Shown here piece by piece: positions 21,970 through 32,437 of a stretch of DNA of 64,000 bases. This DNA comes from Kalmusia sp. IMI 367209. Lineage: Eukaryota; Ascomycota; Dothideomycetes; Pleosporales; Didymosphaeriaceae. The stretch lies in the NCBI GenBank assembly GCA_027946365.1, contig JAPEUQ010000016.1:496001-560000 (forward strand). The letters run 5' to 3'. Each line of letters starts with the position of its first letter. The first letter of the stretch is position 1. The position numbers were made by a program, and so were the translations under genes. The notes beneath the pieces are model-generated. The model worked only from the letters and a program-made list of their open reading frames with translations. It did no database searches and was not told where the DNA came from.

Positions 21970-23075
21970 TCAACCGAACCTAGTAGTACTGGGCCTGTTC
22001 CTATTTCTCTTCCAAACTGCTCTATGTGTCACCGTTTTAGTAAGCTTCAGATTGTGGACCAAATCCTGCAAACGTGCAACGAGTTGTGCAACAGGCCAAC
22101 CGGATGTGTGCTCAGCCCTCTCCAATTCTTTTCTTTTGTTCTCGTCGTACACACTCAAGACGTACAATGGAGTGCCAGTTTTATCAACGTTCAAGATGGC
22201 ATTATACTTGGGTTTTGGCCAGAGGTACGAGATGGCCTCTTTATAAATTAGGCAATAATAATAATGTTGAAGCAAGCATTACTTACCATCGATGTATCGC
22301 ATTTGGTCTTCGAGTTCTGTTGCGAAAAATTGTCCGAAGTCTTCAATAAACTTCACTTTCTCATACGCCGATTTGAACATATCCCTGTCATGTTCCATAT
22401 CCGCTAATTGAGTCCTTAATCTGAGATTTCTCGAAGTCCTATGAGGAAGCTCCTTCTGGTTTGTTTGCAATCGATCCTGGTGACTGATTTCAGACTCCCC
22501 AATAGAGTCCTCAAGCCTAGTAGCATCAAGTATGCGGGCTCGTAACTCGTTCTTTGTCTCATCAAGATCTTTCTGTTGGCACTCATTAATCGCTATTCAT
22601 TGTTCAGCATGTTTCCAAAGTTAGAAAGCTCGAATTCGATAGCTATACCTTTTAATCCCTCCAATTCAAGTTCTTTCGTGTGTACAATGGTCTGCAAGGC
22701 TACCACCTCGGCAGTTTGCTGTGTTATTTCTTCTTGGTGTCTCATAATCTTCTCCTGAAGCTCCACAATAACTATAGCACTGTCATTGGCGACTTCTACT
22801 TTAGAATTGTTGACCATCATGCAATTTGTGTCACTCGTAGCCACTGTATGTTTTTCGGTCGTTCTCTGGTCTGTTGAATTAGTCGCGTCTGACCCTAGAG
22901 CTGAATCATTAAGATCATGCCTCTCCTTCCTCGCTTCAGATTGCTCTTTAGTCAAAGACCTATTGCAGGTGCTCGCTTGCTGATTATTCTCCTTTAAATT
23001 CGTTTCTAGATTATTTATCCTCGATGGCCCCTTTTTACCTTTGTCTTTGCCGATGTCTTCCTGAATATTTGACAT
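21970..23075 (-). CDS. Coiled-coil protein in AT-rich accessory DNA
   Basis: Three exons assemble into 333 codons: 22649-23075, 22287-22592 and 21970-22238. Intron 1 starts GTATAG, has a TCTAAC branch-like site and ends AATAG. Intron 2 starts GTAAGT. Although the region is AT-rich, the frame stays open across both junctions, which supports a real gene. The N-terminal 100 residues are polar. Residues about 100-230 are helical, with coiled-coil stretches such as VELQEKIMRHQEEITQQTAE and LRTQLADMEHDRDMFKSAYE. The C-terminal exon is more globular, with ISYLWPKPKYNAILNVD. No catalytic motif, signal or membrane segment was seen. Function unknown. Confidence 0.65.
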
Positions 23076-23534
23076 TTTCGCTTCCGAGGTCGTGAGGTAG
23101 GCTGCTGAAAAGATATGTAGACCGGCTTATGGTGGGTAACGGAGTGTCTTTCGGAATCGTTATAGAAGATTCGTTTTTTCTGCTCAGATTGTTTATAGTG
23201 TTACATTTGAAGAAGGAATCATGTCTACGGATTGCTGAAAGATATCCTTAAAGCATCCTGAATACACTAATGCCATGTTACTCGAAGTATTCGTTATAGT
23301 GGTCACACTTTGAGTATTCAGAAACTTGACTCACACTATGTAGTACTCGGCGACTCATACTTTAGAAATAGACTCAACCCGCTGTCGAAATCAACGCCCT
23401 CTATTAATTCTTCGAATGTCTTGTATGAAAAAACTGATTCGACTCATGAATATCTGCGATGCATCCTACTCTGACTCACATCATCATGCGTTCTTAATTG
23501 CTAAATCTCCGCGCTTTTTGTAACCTAAACTTAC
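23076..23534. other. Intergenic, nothing recognised
   Basis: About 460 bp upstream of the coiled-coil gene, AT-rich, without a recognisable gene. Confidence 0.45.
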
Positions 23535-23838
23535 ATTTTCACTCCCGTTCTTCTCGGTACGTACGCAGACGCCAATTTCCAAGAACACTGTCTGCAGGAA
23601 AGCCTTTCTATTTGCATGTTCTTCAAGAACGGTAAATATGGGGAAGTGGGAGAAGAGCTCACTTCTGCAATTTTGTAGCAGAGTACGTGGATAGAAAGAC
23701 TATGCTGGTCAAATGTGCGGATCGGATGTGGATAGTGAGCGTATTTTCTCTCCAATGAAATCTTCGTGGGAGGATAAAGCGCCTTGTTCGTTTGTAGCGA
23801 AACGAGGTTTCTGATGGCAGCTTCGTTTTCTAAGCATT
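23535..23838 (-). pseudogene. Two exon-like segments with good splice sites but no start
   Basis: On the minus strand, segment 23663-23838 is bounded by an AACAG acceptor and a GTGAGC donor, and segment 23535-23591 by a TGCAG acceptor and a GTAAGT donor. Read in one frame they give ECLENEAAIRNLVSLQ, PTKISLERKYAHYPHP, FDQHSLSIHVLCYKIAE and, after the join, TVFLEIGVCVRTEKNGSEN. No start codon lies in frame upstream and no following exon was found, so this is probably the remnant of a multi-exon gene. An intact gene with distant exons cannot be excluded. No family was recognised. Confidence 0.4.
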
Positions 23839-24122
23839 CTGTTTGGACGGAGTGTGTAATTGTAAATTCACCCACCTTGCTCTAGTACACATACCTCCTT
23901 GATGAAAGTCCCTTCTCCGCGCAATCGTCTTGTTCAAACGGGAAACTTATATTGAATGCGTCCGCCGATCACTTCGCGCCAATTCGCGCCACACCCGACA
24001 CCATGAAGCGTCGAGCGCCTTTGTCCACGATACCCACAAAGCACCGCAGCCCCGCTATCAGTAACCCATCTCCTACAAATACACCACTCAACCACCATCG
24101 ACTCTATCTCCACACTGCAACC

Positions 24123-24621
24123 ATGTCTACTAAGACTTGGGATATCCTCTTCACCGTCACCAACCCCACCGCCAGTGTCCCGGACTGGCAACCCACTAAC
24201 TGGAGACGCTCCACTATCCAGAAACTCAAAGTCTGGTCCACGTCCAAGCAAAAGGCCGACGCCATCCTCGAAGCCGCCCATGCCATCTCATCTGAGATCC
24301 GGCAGGATTCGCTAGTCTTCGAGACGGACAACGTCGGTCGTACGTACTGCTTTCGAGGACCTTGATTATATGCTAATGGTACAGGGTAGGCGAAGCGAAA
24401 CTCTTCTATTATGATAAAAAAAAGATACGAACTTGTACGACAAGAGCTTTGACAAGTTTCGCTTACAAGCGGTGAGGAGGGAGCATGGTTGGGAGGCTAC
24501 GGTTTGGCCTGGGACGGAGGACATAGGGTGGCATCCAGACAGGACCGGGAAGGGTAAGTCGTTGGAGGAGTGTTTGGGTGATTTGGCGGAGATCATTCGG
24601 GAGAAGTGGAGGGAGATTTGA
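24123..24621 (+). CDS. Small hypothetical protein
   Basis: Two exons, 24123-24339 and 24425-24621, give 137 residues. The start MSTKTWDILFTVTNP is preferred, but an in-frame ATG lies upstream at about 24003. The intron begins GTACGT and must end at the AAG after an A-run, because an in-frame TAA lies just before it. The protein has a conserved-looking core (WDILFTVTNP, a W-rich WQPTNW segment and a helical region AILEAAHAISSEIR). It ends with a second helix-rich part (SLEECLGDLAEIIREKW). No known domain was recognised. It converges with the thioesterase gene. Confidence 0.6.
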
Positions 24622-24869
24622 GGGGTTTGTCTGAGGGGCTTGGCGAAGGGTATTAGGTAGTCAAGGTGGCCGATGGCACAGGGAGCAGCATGCGGAGAGT
24701 GTGTTTGAGGTTTGGAAGAATATTGTTTGTTCTATTAGTATTGGAGTATAAGTCTTGATAGCGCTCTTGAATAGTTGGTGGATATTGAGAAGAAATGGAA
24801 GTCTAGAAAATGATGTCTTGCAAATCATACAGTTAGAAAGTTCAAAGAACAACCATGGCAAGGAGCAGG

Positions 24870-26051
24870 CTATAGTTTGCTTTTCGTGGTTTCGGTATCT
24901 TGTCGCAGTCGTACCACACCCTGAGTTTGTTAGCCACTTCGCCTCGTGAAGATGCCCCACACTTACCTCTTGCACACAAGTAGCAATTAGCCTGCCGTCA
25001 CGGGAGAACATCTTCTGGAAGACGAGACCTCGACCATCCCCACTCCAAGGGGTCTCCATCTCTGTGAACATCCACTCATCTGCGCGGAATCCTCGCGGGT
25101 CGTGGAAGTAGATGGTGTGATCGAGGCTGACCATCATGCCAATCTCCTGTTGCGGCTCCGTCGATTCTGCTTCTTCTCCGCCGTTTCTCAGCTTGCGTAT
25201 GCGCTCCAAATCATGTTGATCGAGGAACTTGACACGCTTCAAGTCCTCGTCGTCCATAGCGAGAAGCTTCTTGAGCACGTCTTCATCTATGCTGCTCTTC
25301 GTCTTGCTCTTGCGTACTGCAGCATACCGCCATAGCTTGTGTACCCGGGCGATGGTTCCAATGAAATAGCTGTCTGACATGTATGCGAGGGCTGCAAGAT
25401 GGGCTTCGTGACCACCGGCGGGGGAGATGGTGCCGCGCGCCTTCATCCATTGCCTGGTTTTCTTGGTATGCGCGTGCGGCGAGTCATCTATCGATGGTCA
25501 GCAACACTTTCACGCCGTGACCCAACGAGCCTACTGTTCAAAATCTCTATTCTCTGGCTCTGGAGTGGGCCTGACGAAGTGCCACCATAGTCGAAATCGT
25601 CCTTGTCCTCTACGGGGTCCGGCACCTGTGGCATCTCGATGGCATGCTCCACTTTCTTCTCGCCGGCGCTGTTCTGTCGCACAAAGCTGATGGTGGTAGT
25701 GAAGATGACCTTGCCTCTCTGCCGGGCTTGCACTGTCCTGGTTGCGAACGACTTGCCCGAACGCACTCTCTCGACATGATATATGATAGGAATCTCCGAG
25801 TTTCCGGCGAGGACAAAGTAGCAGTGCATCGAGTGGACAGTAAATTCGGGCTCAACAGTCTTCTGAGCCGCGCTCAACGTCTGAGCGATGGCAGCACCGC
25901 CATAGATACCACGGGCACCCGGCGGATGCCATAGCGGCCGTCGGTTGGTAAACAGATCAGGGTCGATGTCGGAGAGCTGGGTCAGCTCGAGCGTGTTCTC
26001 AATGGCGGACTGCGACGGATCGATGGGCGGCGGGCGGATGAGGGTCGACAT
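24870..26051 (-). CDS. Peroxisomal acyl-CoA thioesterase (TesB / ACOT8 type)
   Basis: Hydrolyses fatty acyl-CoA to free fatty acid and CoA, probably in peroxisomes during beta-oxidation. Three exons (25535-26051, 25487 down to 24967, and 24870-24920) give 362 residues starting MSTLIRPPPIDPSQ. The double-hotdog TesB layout is clear. The first hotdog shows the YGGAAIAQTLSAAQKTV and HSMHCYFVLAGN motifs, then PIIYHVERVRSGKSFATRTV, the hallmark of the family. The second hotdog shows LAYMSDSYFIGT and SLDHTIYFHDP (the catalytic-Asp neighbourhood), then GLVFQKMFSRDGRLIATCVQEG. The last exon is only 17 codons and ends in Ser-Lys-Leu, a textbook type 1 peroxisomal targeting signal. An acidic insert of about 50 residues (DEDVLKKLLAMDDEDLKRVK) sits in the second half. 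The gene is head to head with the CPS1-like gene. Confidence 0.93.
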
Positions 26052-26491
26052 GGCGAATTGCAACAGCTTTCAGCGTGTGAAAGCTCGGTCGTAGGGGGAA
26101 GCATGCTATAAGCTATGTTCGGCCGCGACATCTGAATGATAGAGACCCGCATGCGACAGCCGAGGCATAACGGCGTCACGAGTGATGTGCGGCTAGAGCC
26201 CGAAAAGGATCGAGGGCTATCCCAGGGCTGTCCCAGGGCTGTCCAAGCCCAACGTCATATCCTCTGCCCTGCACTGTTCCTGGCCTTGCGACCTCGCACC
26301 GTGGAGCCACCGCGCTGGCCTCGCCATTATTCGCCCGCTTGTGTCTTCACGCCACAACCACCATTGACTGTCTTTACTCACGCTTCACATACCCGCGACG
26401 TTTGCGCGCCACCAACCCCGCATCGTGATATGTCGCGGCGCGCCACCTCAATGCCCACCTGTCTGCGTCTTCGTCACTAGCAATCTGAGCC
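26052..26491. promoter_or_regulatory. Bidirectional promoter region, thioesterase / CPS1-like
   Basis: A 440-bp region separates the two divergent start codons. It contains an 11-bp unit CCCAGGGCTGT repeated in direct tandem at about 26221-26242. No known regulator site is assigned. The short distance suggests shared promoter elements. Confidence 0.5.
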
Positions 26492-29400
26492 ATGGCGGAG
26501 AACAATCCCGAGCTGCAGGCCAAGCTACGGGAGCTCGATCACGAGCTGGAGGAGGGCGACATTACGCAGAAAGGGTAAATCACCATCAATGCCTGCTGCC
26601 GCGGGGTGCCGGAAGCTAACATTGAACAGCTACGAAAAACGAAGGACCATCCTCCTGTCGCAGTATCTCGGGCCTGCGCAGACCGAGCAGCTGCAGAGCC
26701 AGCTTCGTCTGGCAAACCCATCGTCCGAAGACTCAGGCTCGCGCTCCGCATCGCTCGCCGCCCTCTCTGGGCCTCGACAGCCACCCGCGCTCGAACTGCC
26801 GCAAGAAGCACCATACAGCGCCGCCGCACCAAACAATGGCGCCGCAAAAAGCTCCGAGTACATGGCATACCCGCCCAGCCAAGTTGGACGCTTCCAAGAG
26901 AAACAGCTGGGTCTACGAACCAATTCTCTGCAGAGACGACCCTCATACGGTAGCGAGACATTCATCCCGCGACCGGGGACGCCGGAGACCTATACGTACT
27001 CTCGCGATGGAACCATGGTCGGTTCCAACTTTGCCTTCAATCCGGACACCCAAGGCGGTTACGATGGCGCATATGGGCCATCTGGCGGGGCAGAAATAAG
27101 CCGCCAGAGCACGATGCTAGACGCACATCAGGGCTATTTTTCCGACTTTACCGGTCAGCAGATGCAGGATAATCGTGACTCGTATGGCGGGCCGAACCGA
27201 TACTCTTCTGGGGATGCCTTTTCCCCGACGGCTGCGATCCCGCCGCCTATGATGACCCAAGGCGACCTTCCTGGAGGCGTCATTGAAAGCCAGCTCCCGC
27301 TCGAACCGCGAGACCTTCCTTTTGACGTCTACGACCCACACAATCCGAACACCCTCATGTCCAAATTTGACAACATTGGCGCAGTGTTGCGACATCGAGG
27401 GCGCGTCCAGCCGCGACAGCCTGCGTTTTGGGTGCTGGATTCAAAGGGCAAAGAGACGGCTTCTATTACGTGGGAAAAGGTCGCAAGCCGAGCTGAGAAG
27501 GTCGCCAAGGTGATTCGAGACAAGAGCAACCTGTATCGTGGGGATCGGGTTGCACTGGTGTACCGTGACACGGAGATCATCGAGTTCGCCGTAGCATTGC
27601 TGGGCTGCTTCATTGCGGGCGTTGTCGCAGTCCCCATTAATAGCGTGGATGACTACCAGAAACTCAATCTTCTTTTGACCACCACCCAAGCACATCTTGC
27701 CCTTACTACTGATAACAATCTGAAGGCCTTCCATCGTGATATCAGCCAGAATCGCCTAAAATGGCCAAGCGGAGTGGAGTGGTGGAAGACCAACGAGTTC
27801 GGAAGTTATCATCCAAAGAAACATGACGACACACCTCCATTACAAGTCCCGGAAGTAGCGTACATCGAGTTCTCGCGGGCTCCGACTGGCGATTTACGCG
27901 GAGTGGTCCTCAGCCACCGGACCATCATGCACCAGATGGCTTGCATCAGCGCTATCATCTCCACCATTCCGACAAGCGGTAGCTCTGACACCTTCAACAC
28001 CAGTTTGCGGGACAAGAATGGAAACTTTATTGCGAGCCCTCCGAGGTCGTCGCCTACGGAGGTTATTTTGAGTTACCTAGATCCCCGCGAAAGTGCCGGT
28101 ATGATCCTCGCCGTATTATTTTCCGTATATGGCGGACACACCACAGTATGGATGGAAGCGCAAACAGTCGAAACACCCGGACTGTATGCCCATCTGATCA
28201 CAAAGTACAAGACTACCATTATGGTAGCCGATTATCCTGGTCTGAAGCGCGCTGCATACAATTATCAGACAGATCCGATGGCCACTAGAAATTTCAAGAA
28301 GAACATGGACCCGAACTTTGCGCCGGTGAAGATATGTTTCATCGATACATTAACCGTTGACACAGAATTCCATGAGATTCTAGGAGATCGGTGGTTCCGA
28401 CCTATGAGAAATCCTCGAGCGACCGAGCTAATTGCTCCTATGCTTTGCTTGCCCGAGCACGGCGGCATGATAGTCTCTGTTAGAGACTGGCTAGGAGGTG
28501 AAGAGCGCATGGGATGCCCCTTGAGCATGGAGGAAGAGGAGCAAAACGACGACGACGAGAAGGCTGAGGACTCTACCCCAGTCAATGGATACTCCAGTTT
28601 GATTGGCGGGGCTATTACGAAGAAAACGAATCAGAAGAAGAGTCGCACCGAGCTGACAGAAATTCTATTAGATAAAGAAGCTCTTAAGATGAACGAGATA
28701 GTGGTAATTGCCATGGGCGAGGAGGCAAGGAAACGAGCCAATGAGCCAGGGACCATGAGAGTGGGCGCTTTTGGATACCCCATACCAGATGCTACTCTGG
28801 CTATTGTTGATCCCGAAACCAGTCTATTATGTTCGCCATATACAGTCGGCGAAATTTGGATAGATTCGCCATCACTATCTGGGGGCTTCTGGCAGCTGCA
28901 AAAACATACCGAGACTATCTTTCACGCGCGACCGTATCGCTTTGTCGAGGGCAGCCCTACGCCTCAATTGTTGGAGTTAGAATTCCTCCGTACTGGATTA
29001 TTAGGTTGCATCGTAGAGGGCAAGATCTTTGTGTTAGGATTGTATGAAGATCGTATACGACAGCGAGTTGAGTGGGTTGAGCATGGCGTTTTTGAAGCCG
29101 AGCATCGCTATTTCTTCGTACAGCATCTCGTTACGAGTATCATGAAAACTGTACCCAAGATTTATGACTGGTAAGACACAGCATTGAATATCTGACGTGG
29201 CTAACGAAGAACAGCTCTGCATTTGACGCCCACGTTAACGGAGAATATCTCCCTATTATTTTGATCGAGACGCAAGCCGCATCGACCGCACCGACGAACC
29301 CTGGAGGTCCGCCACGACAGTTGGACATTGCGTTCCTCGACTCTTTATCTGAGCGATGCATGGAGGTGCTGTACCAAGAGCACCACCTTCGTGTCTACTG

Positions 29401-32400
29401 TGTCATGATAACAGCACCCAATACACTACCACGAGTGATCAAGAATGGCAGACGAGAAATTGGCAACATGCTTTGCCGGAAGGAATTCGACAACGGTTCA
29501 TTACCTTGCGTACACGTCAAATTTGGCGTGGAAAGAGCTGTCCAGAACATTGCTCTCGGCGACGACCCGGCTGGTGGTATTTGGTCGCCTCAAGCATCGA
29601 TGGCGCGTCAGAACTACCTCTTGCTACAAGACAAACAGTATTCAGGTGTGGATCATCGCGAGGTAGTCATTGATGACCGCACCTCGACCCCGTTGAACCA
29701 ATTCTCGAATATTCACGACCTAATGCAGTGGCGCGTGTCCCGGCAGTCGGAAGAGCTTGCATACTGCACCATTGACGGCAGGGGCAAGGAAGGAAAGGGT
29801 GTCAATTGGAAGAAGTTTGACCACAAAGTGGCTGCGGTGGCTATTTACCTGAAAAATAAGGTCAAGATAACAGCCGGCGACCACGTACTGCTCATGTACA
29901 CACATTCCGAGGAATTCGTCTTCGCTATCCACGCTTGCTTTGTGCTTGGCGCTGTTGCGATACCTATGGCACCGATCGATCAGAACCGATTAAATGAGGA
30001 CGCTCCGGCATTGTTACACATCATCGCCGACTTTAAAGTCAAGGCCATCATCGTCAACACGGATGTGGATCACTTGCTTAAGATCAAGCAGGTGTCACAG
30101 CATTTGAAACAGTCTGCCGTCATTCTCAAAGTCAACTTGCCCAACATCTACAACACAACGAAGCCTTCCAAGCAATCTAGTGGCTGCCGTGATCTCGGCT
30201 TGACGATCAAGCCGGCGTGGATCCAGGAAGGATACCCTGTGCTCGTGTGGACATTTTGGACGCCAGATCAGAGGCGAATAGCAGTCCAGCTCGGTCACAG
30301 CACCATCATGGCGCTTGGAAAGGTCCAGAAGGAGACTTGTCAGATGACCAGCACCAGGCCCGTTCTCGGGTGTGTCCGTAGCACGATAGGGCTCGGGTTT
30401 GTTCATACCTGCATCATGGGTATTTTCCTAGCAGCGCCGACCTACCTCGTCTCACCGGTGGATTTCGCACAGAATCCTAATATCCTCTTCCAGACGCTGT
30501 CAAGATACAAGATCAAAGATGCGTATGCGACAAGCCAAATGCTCGACCACGCAATGGCACATGGCGCCGGCAAGGCGATGGCTATGCACGAACTTAAGAA
30601 TCTGATGATCGCCACCGACGGTCGGCCTCGCGTCGACGTCTGTAAGTTATTCTTCCGACCATTGAGTGCTTATTCTGACCAAGCCTAGACCAGCGAGTGC
30701 GCACGCATTTCGCCCCCGCGAGCCTTGATAGGACGGCCATCAACACGGTCTACTCGCACGTCCTCAACCCCATGGTGGCCTCACGCTCTTACATGTGCAT
30801 CGAGCCAATTGATCTGCACCTCGACATGAACGCCCTGCGACGAGGCCTTGTCATGCCTGTCGATCCCGACACAGAACCCCACGCCCTTTTCGTGCAAGAC
30901 TCGGGCATGGTACCTGTCAGCACCCAAATCTCAATCGTCAACCCAGAGACCAACACGCTCTGTCTCGTTGGCGAGTACGGCGAGATCTGGGTACAGTCAG
31001 AGGCAAATGCGCACAGCTTCTATGGTTCCAAGGAACGCCTCGACGCCGAAAGATTTAATGGCAGGACAGTCGACGGAGATCCGAACGTGAGATATGTCCG
31101 AACGGGCGATTTAGGCTTCTTACATAACGTTACTCGCCCCATCGGGCCTAATGGGGCCCCGGTCGACATGCAAGTCCTGTTTGTACTAGGCGGTATTGGA
31201 GATACATTTGAAGTTAATGGGCTGAATCATTTCTCCATGGACATTGAGCAGTCGGTGGAGCAATGCCATCGGAACATCGTGCCTGGAGGCAGGTAAGTCT
31301 TTGCTCCTCCACACCCTGCTTTTCGTGCGACAGTTATTTTCAGGTTTGCGAGGCTAACAAAATATGCGCAGTGCGGTGTTCCAAGCCGGAGGGCTTGTGG
31401 TCATCGTGGTTGAAATCTTCCGCCGCAACTTCCTCGCCTCCATGGTCCCCGTCATCGTCAATGCCATCCTCAACGAACACCAGCTCGTCATCGATATCGT
31501 CGCTTTCGTTACGAAAGGCGACTTTCACCGTTCGCGTCTGGGCGAGAAGCAACGGGGTAAGATTCTTGCAGGCTGGGTCACGCGCAAGATGCGCACTATT
31601 GCCCAATACAGCATCCGCGACGTCAGCGGGATGGACAATATTCACGAAGGCGTGGAACCCGCCGGACGCGCTAGCACCAGCACGTTCCGAAATAGTAGTG
31701 GGGGCGGCCCCGGAAGCGTGAAGGGTAGCATGCGTGCGAGTAGTACCTTGGGAATGACGGCTGCGATGAACAATCTGCAGCTGCAGACAGGTGGCATGCC
31801 GCAGGAATTGTCCGCGCAACCACATCAAATGAGCTTCGGTGCACCACTACCACAGGGCGTGTCGGAAATGCCCGGAGAGCGTTATCCAGAGAGCATTCCC
31901 GAGCTAGGGACGGGAAGCATCCAGGAGATGCGCGCAGGCGACGACACGCCGACAGAGCTGAAGAAAGAGTTCATGCCCAGATTACAAGACGACGGCGCGC
32001 CGGTGCACTATTCTCCCCTCGACGCGACAGGTGTCTTCGACGACAACTCACCTAACCAGCAGTACGCGCCGAATCCAAACCACCAGCAGTACGGCGCGAC
32101 AGGCCTGTCCACCTCCCCCTTACCGAACATCTTGCGTCCGGGACCCAAGGAGGATCTCCCGCCAGAGCCACCATACGGGAACAAACCGTACTTGAACTAC
32201 GCTGCTGCACAACAGCAACAGCAGTACCACAGCCTAGACGACCCCAGCTATAACAACGAACACTGGCCGCTAGGCCCGTCACATGAAGAGCCCGAGCAGC
32301 AGAGAGGCGGGCTACGAGTCGCGAACGCAAGCCGCGCCTCTACCGATAGCGAGCAGGACACGGAGTGGAAGCAGGACGCGCTCATGACGATGAACTTTGC

Positions 32401-32437
32401 GGGGTCGGGGCCCGACTCCATCGGACGGCTTAGTTAA
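26492..32437 (+). CDS. CPS1: CPS1/DIP2-type protein with two adenylation-like domains
   Basis: A very large AMP-binding superfamily protein, homologous in plan to Cochliobolus CPS1, fission yeast Mug62 and animal DIP2. CPS1 is known as a general virulence factor of plant-pathogenic ascomycetes. Five exons (26492-26574, 26630-29170, 29215-30641, 30689-31292, 31372-32437) give 1906 residues. The N terminus is a DMAP1-binding-like domain (ELDHELEEGDITQKGYEKRR). The first AMP-binding-like domain spans about 257-870 and the second about 1030-1640. The ATP-binding P-loop is degenerate in both: the position of YTSGTTGxPKG reads EFSRAPTGDLRGVVLSHR in the first and VWTFWTPDQRRIAV in the second. A YVRTGDLGFL motif is kept in the second. 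The last 200 residues are a Gln/Asn/Pro-rich tail. Degenerate motifs suggest altered or lost adenylation, as in the DIP2 group generally. Confidence 0.92.
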
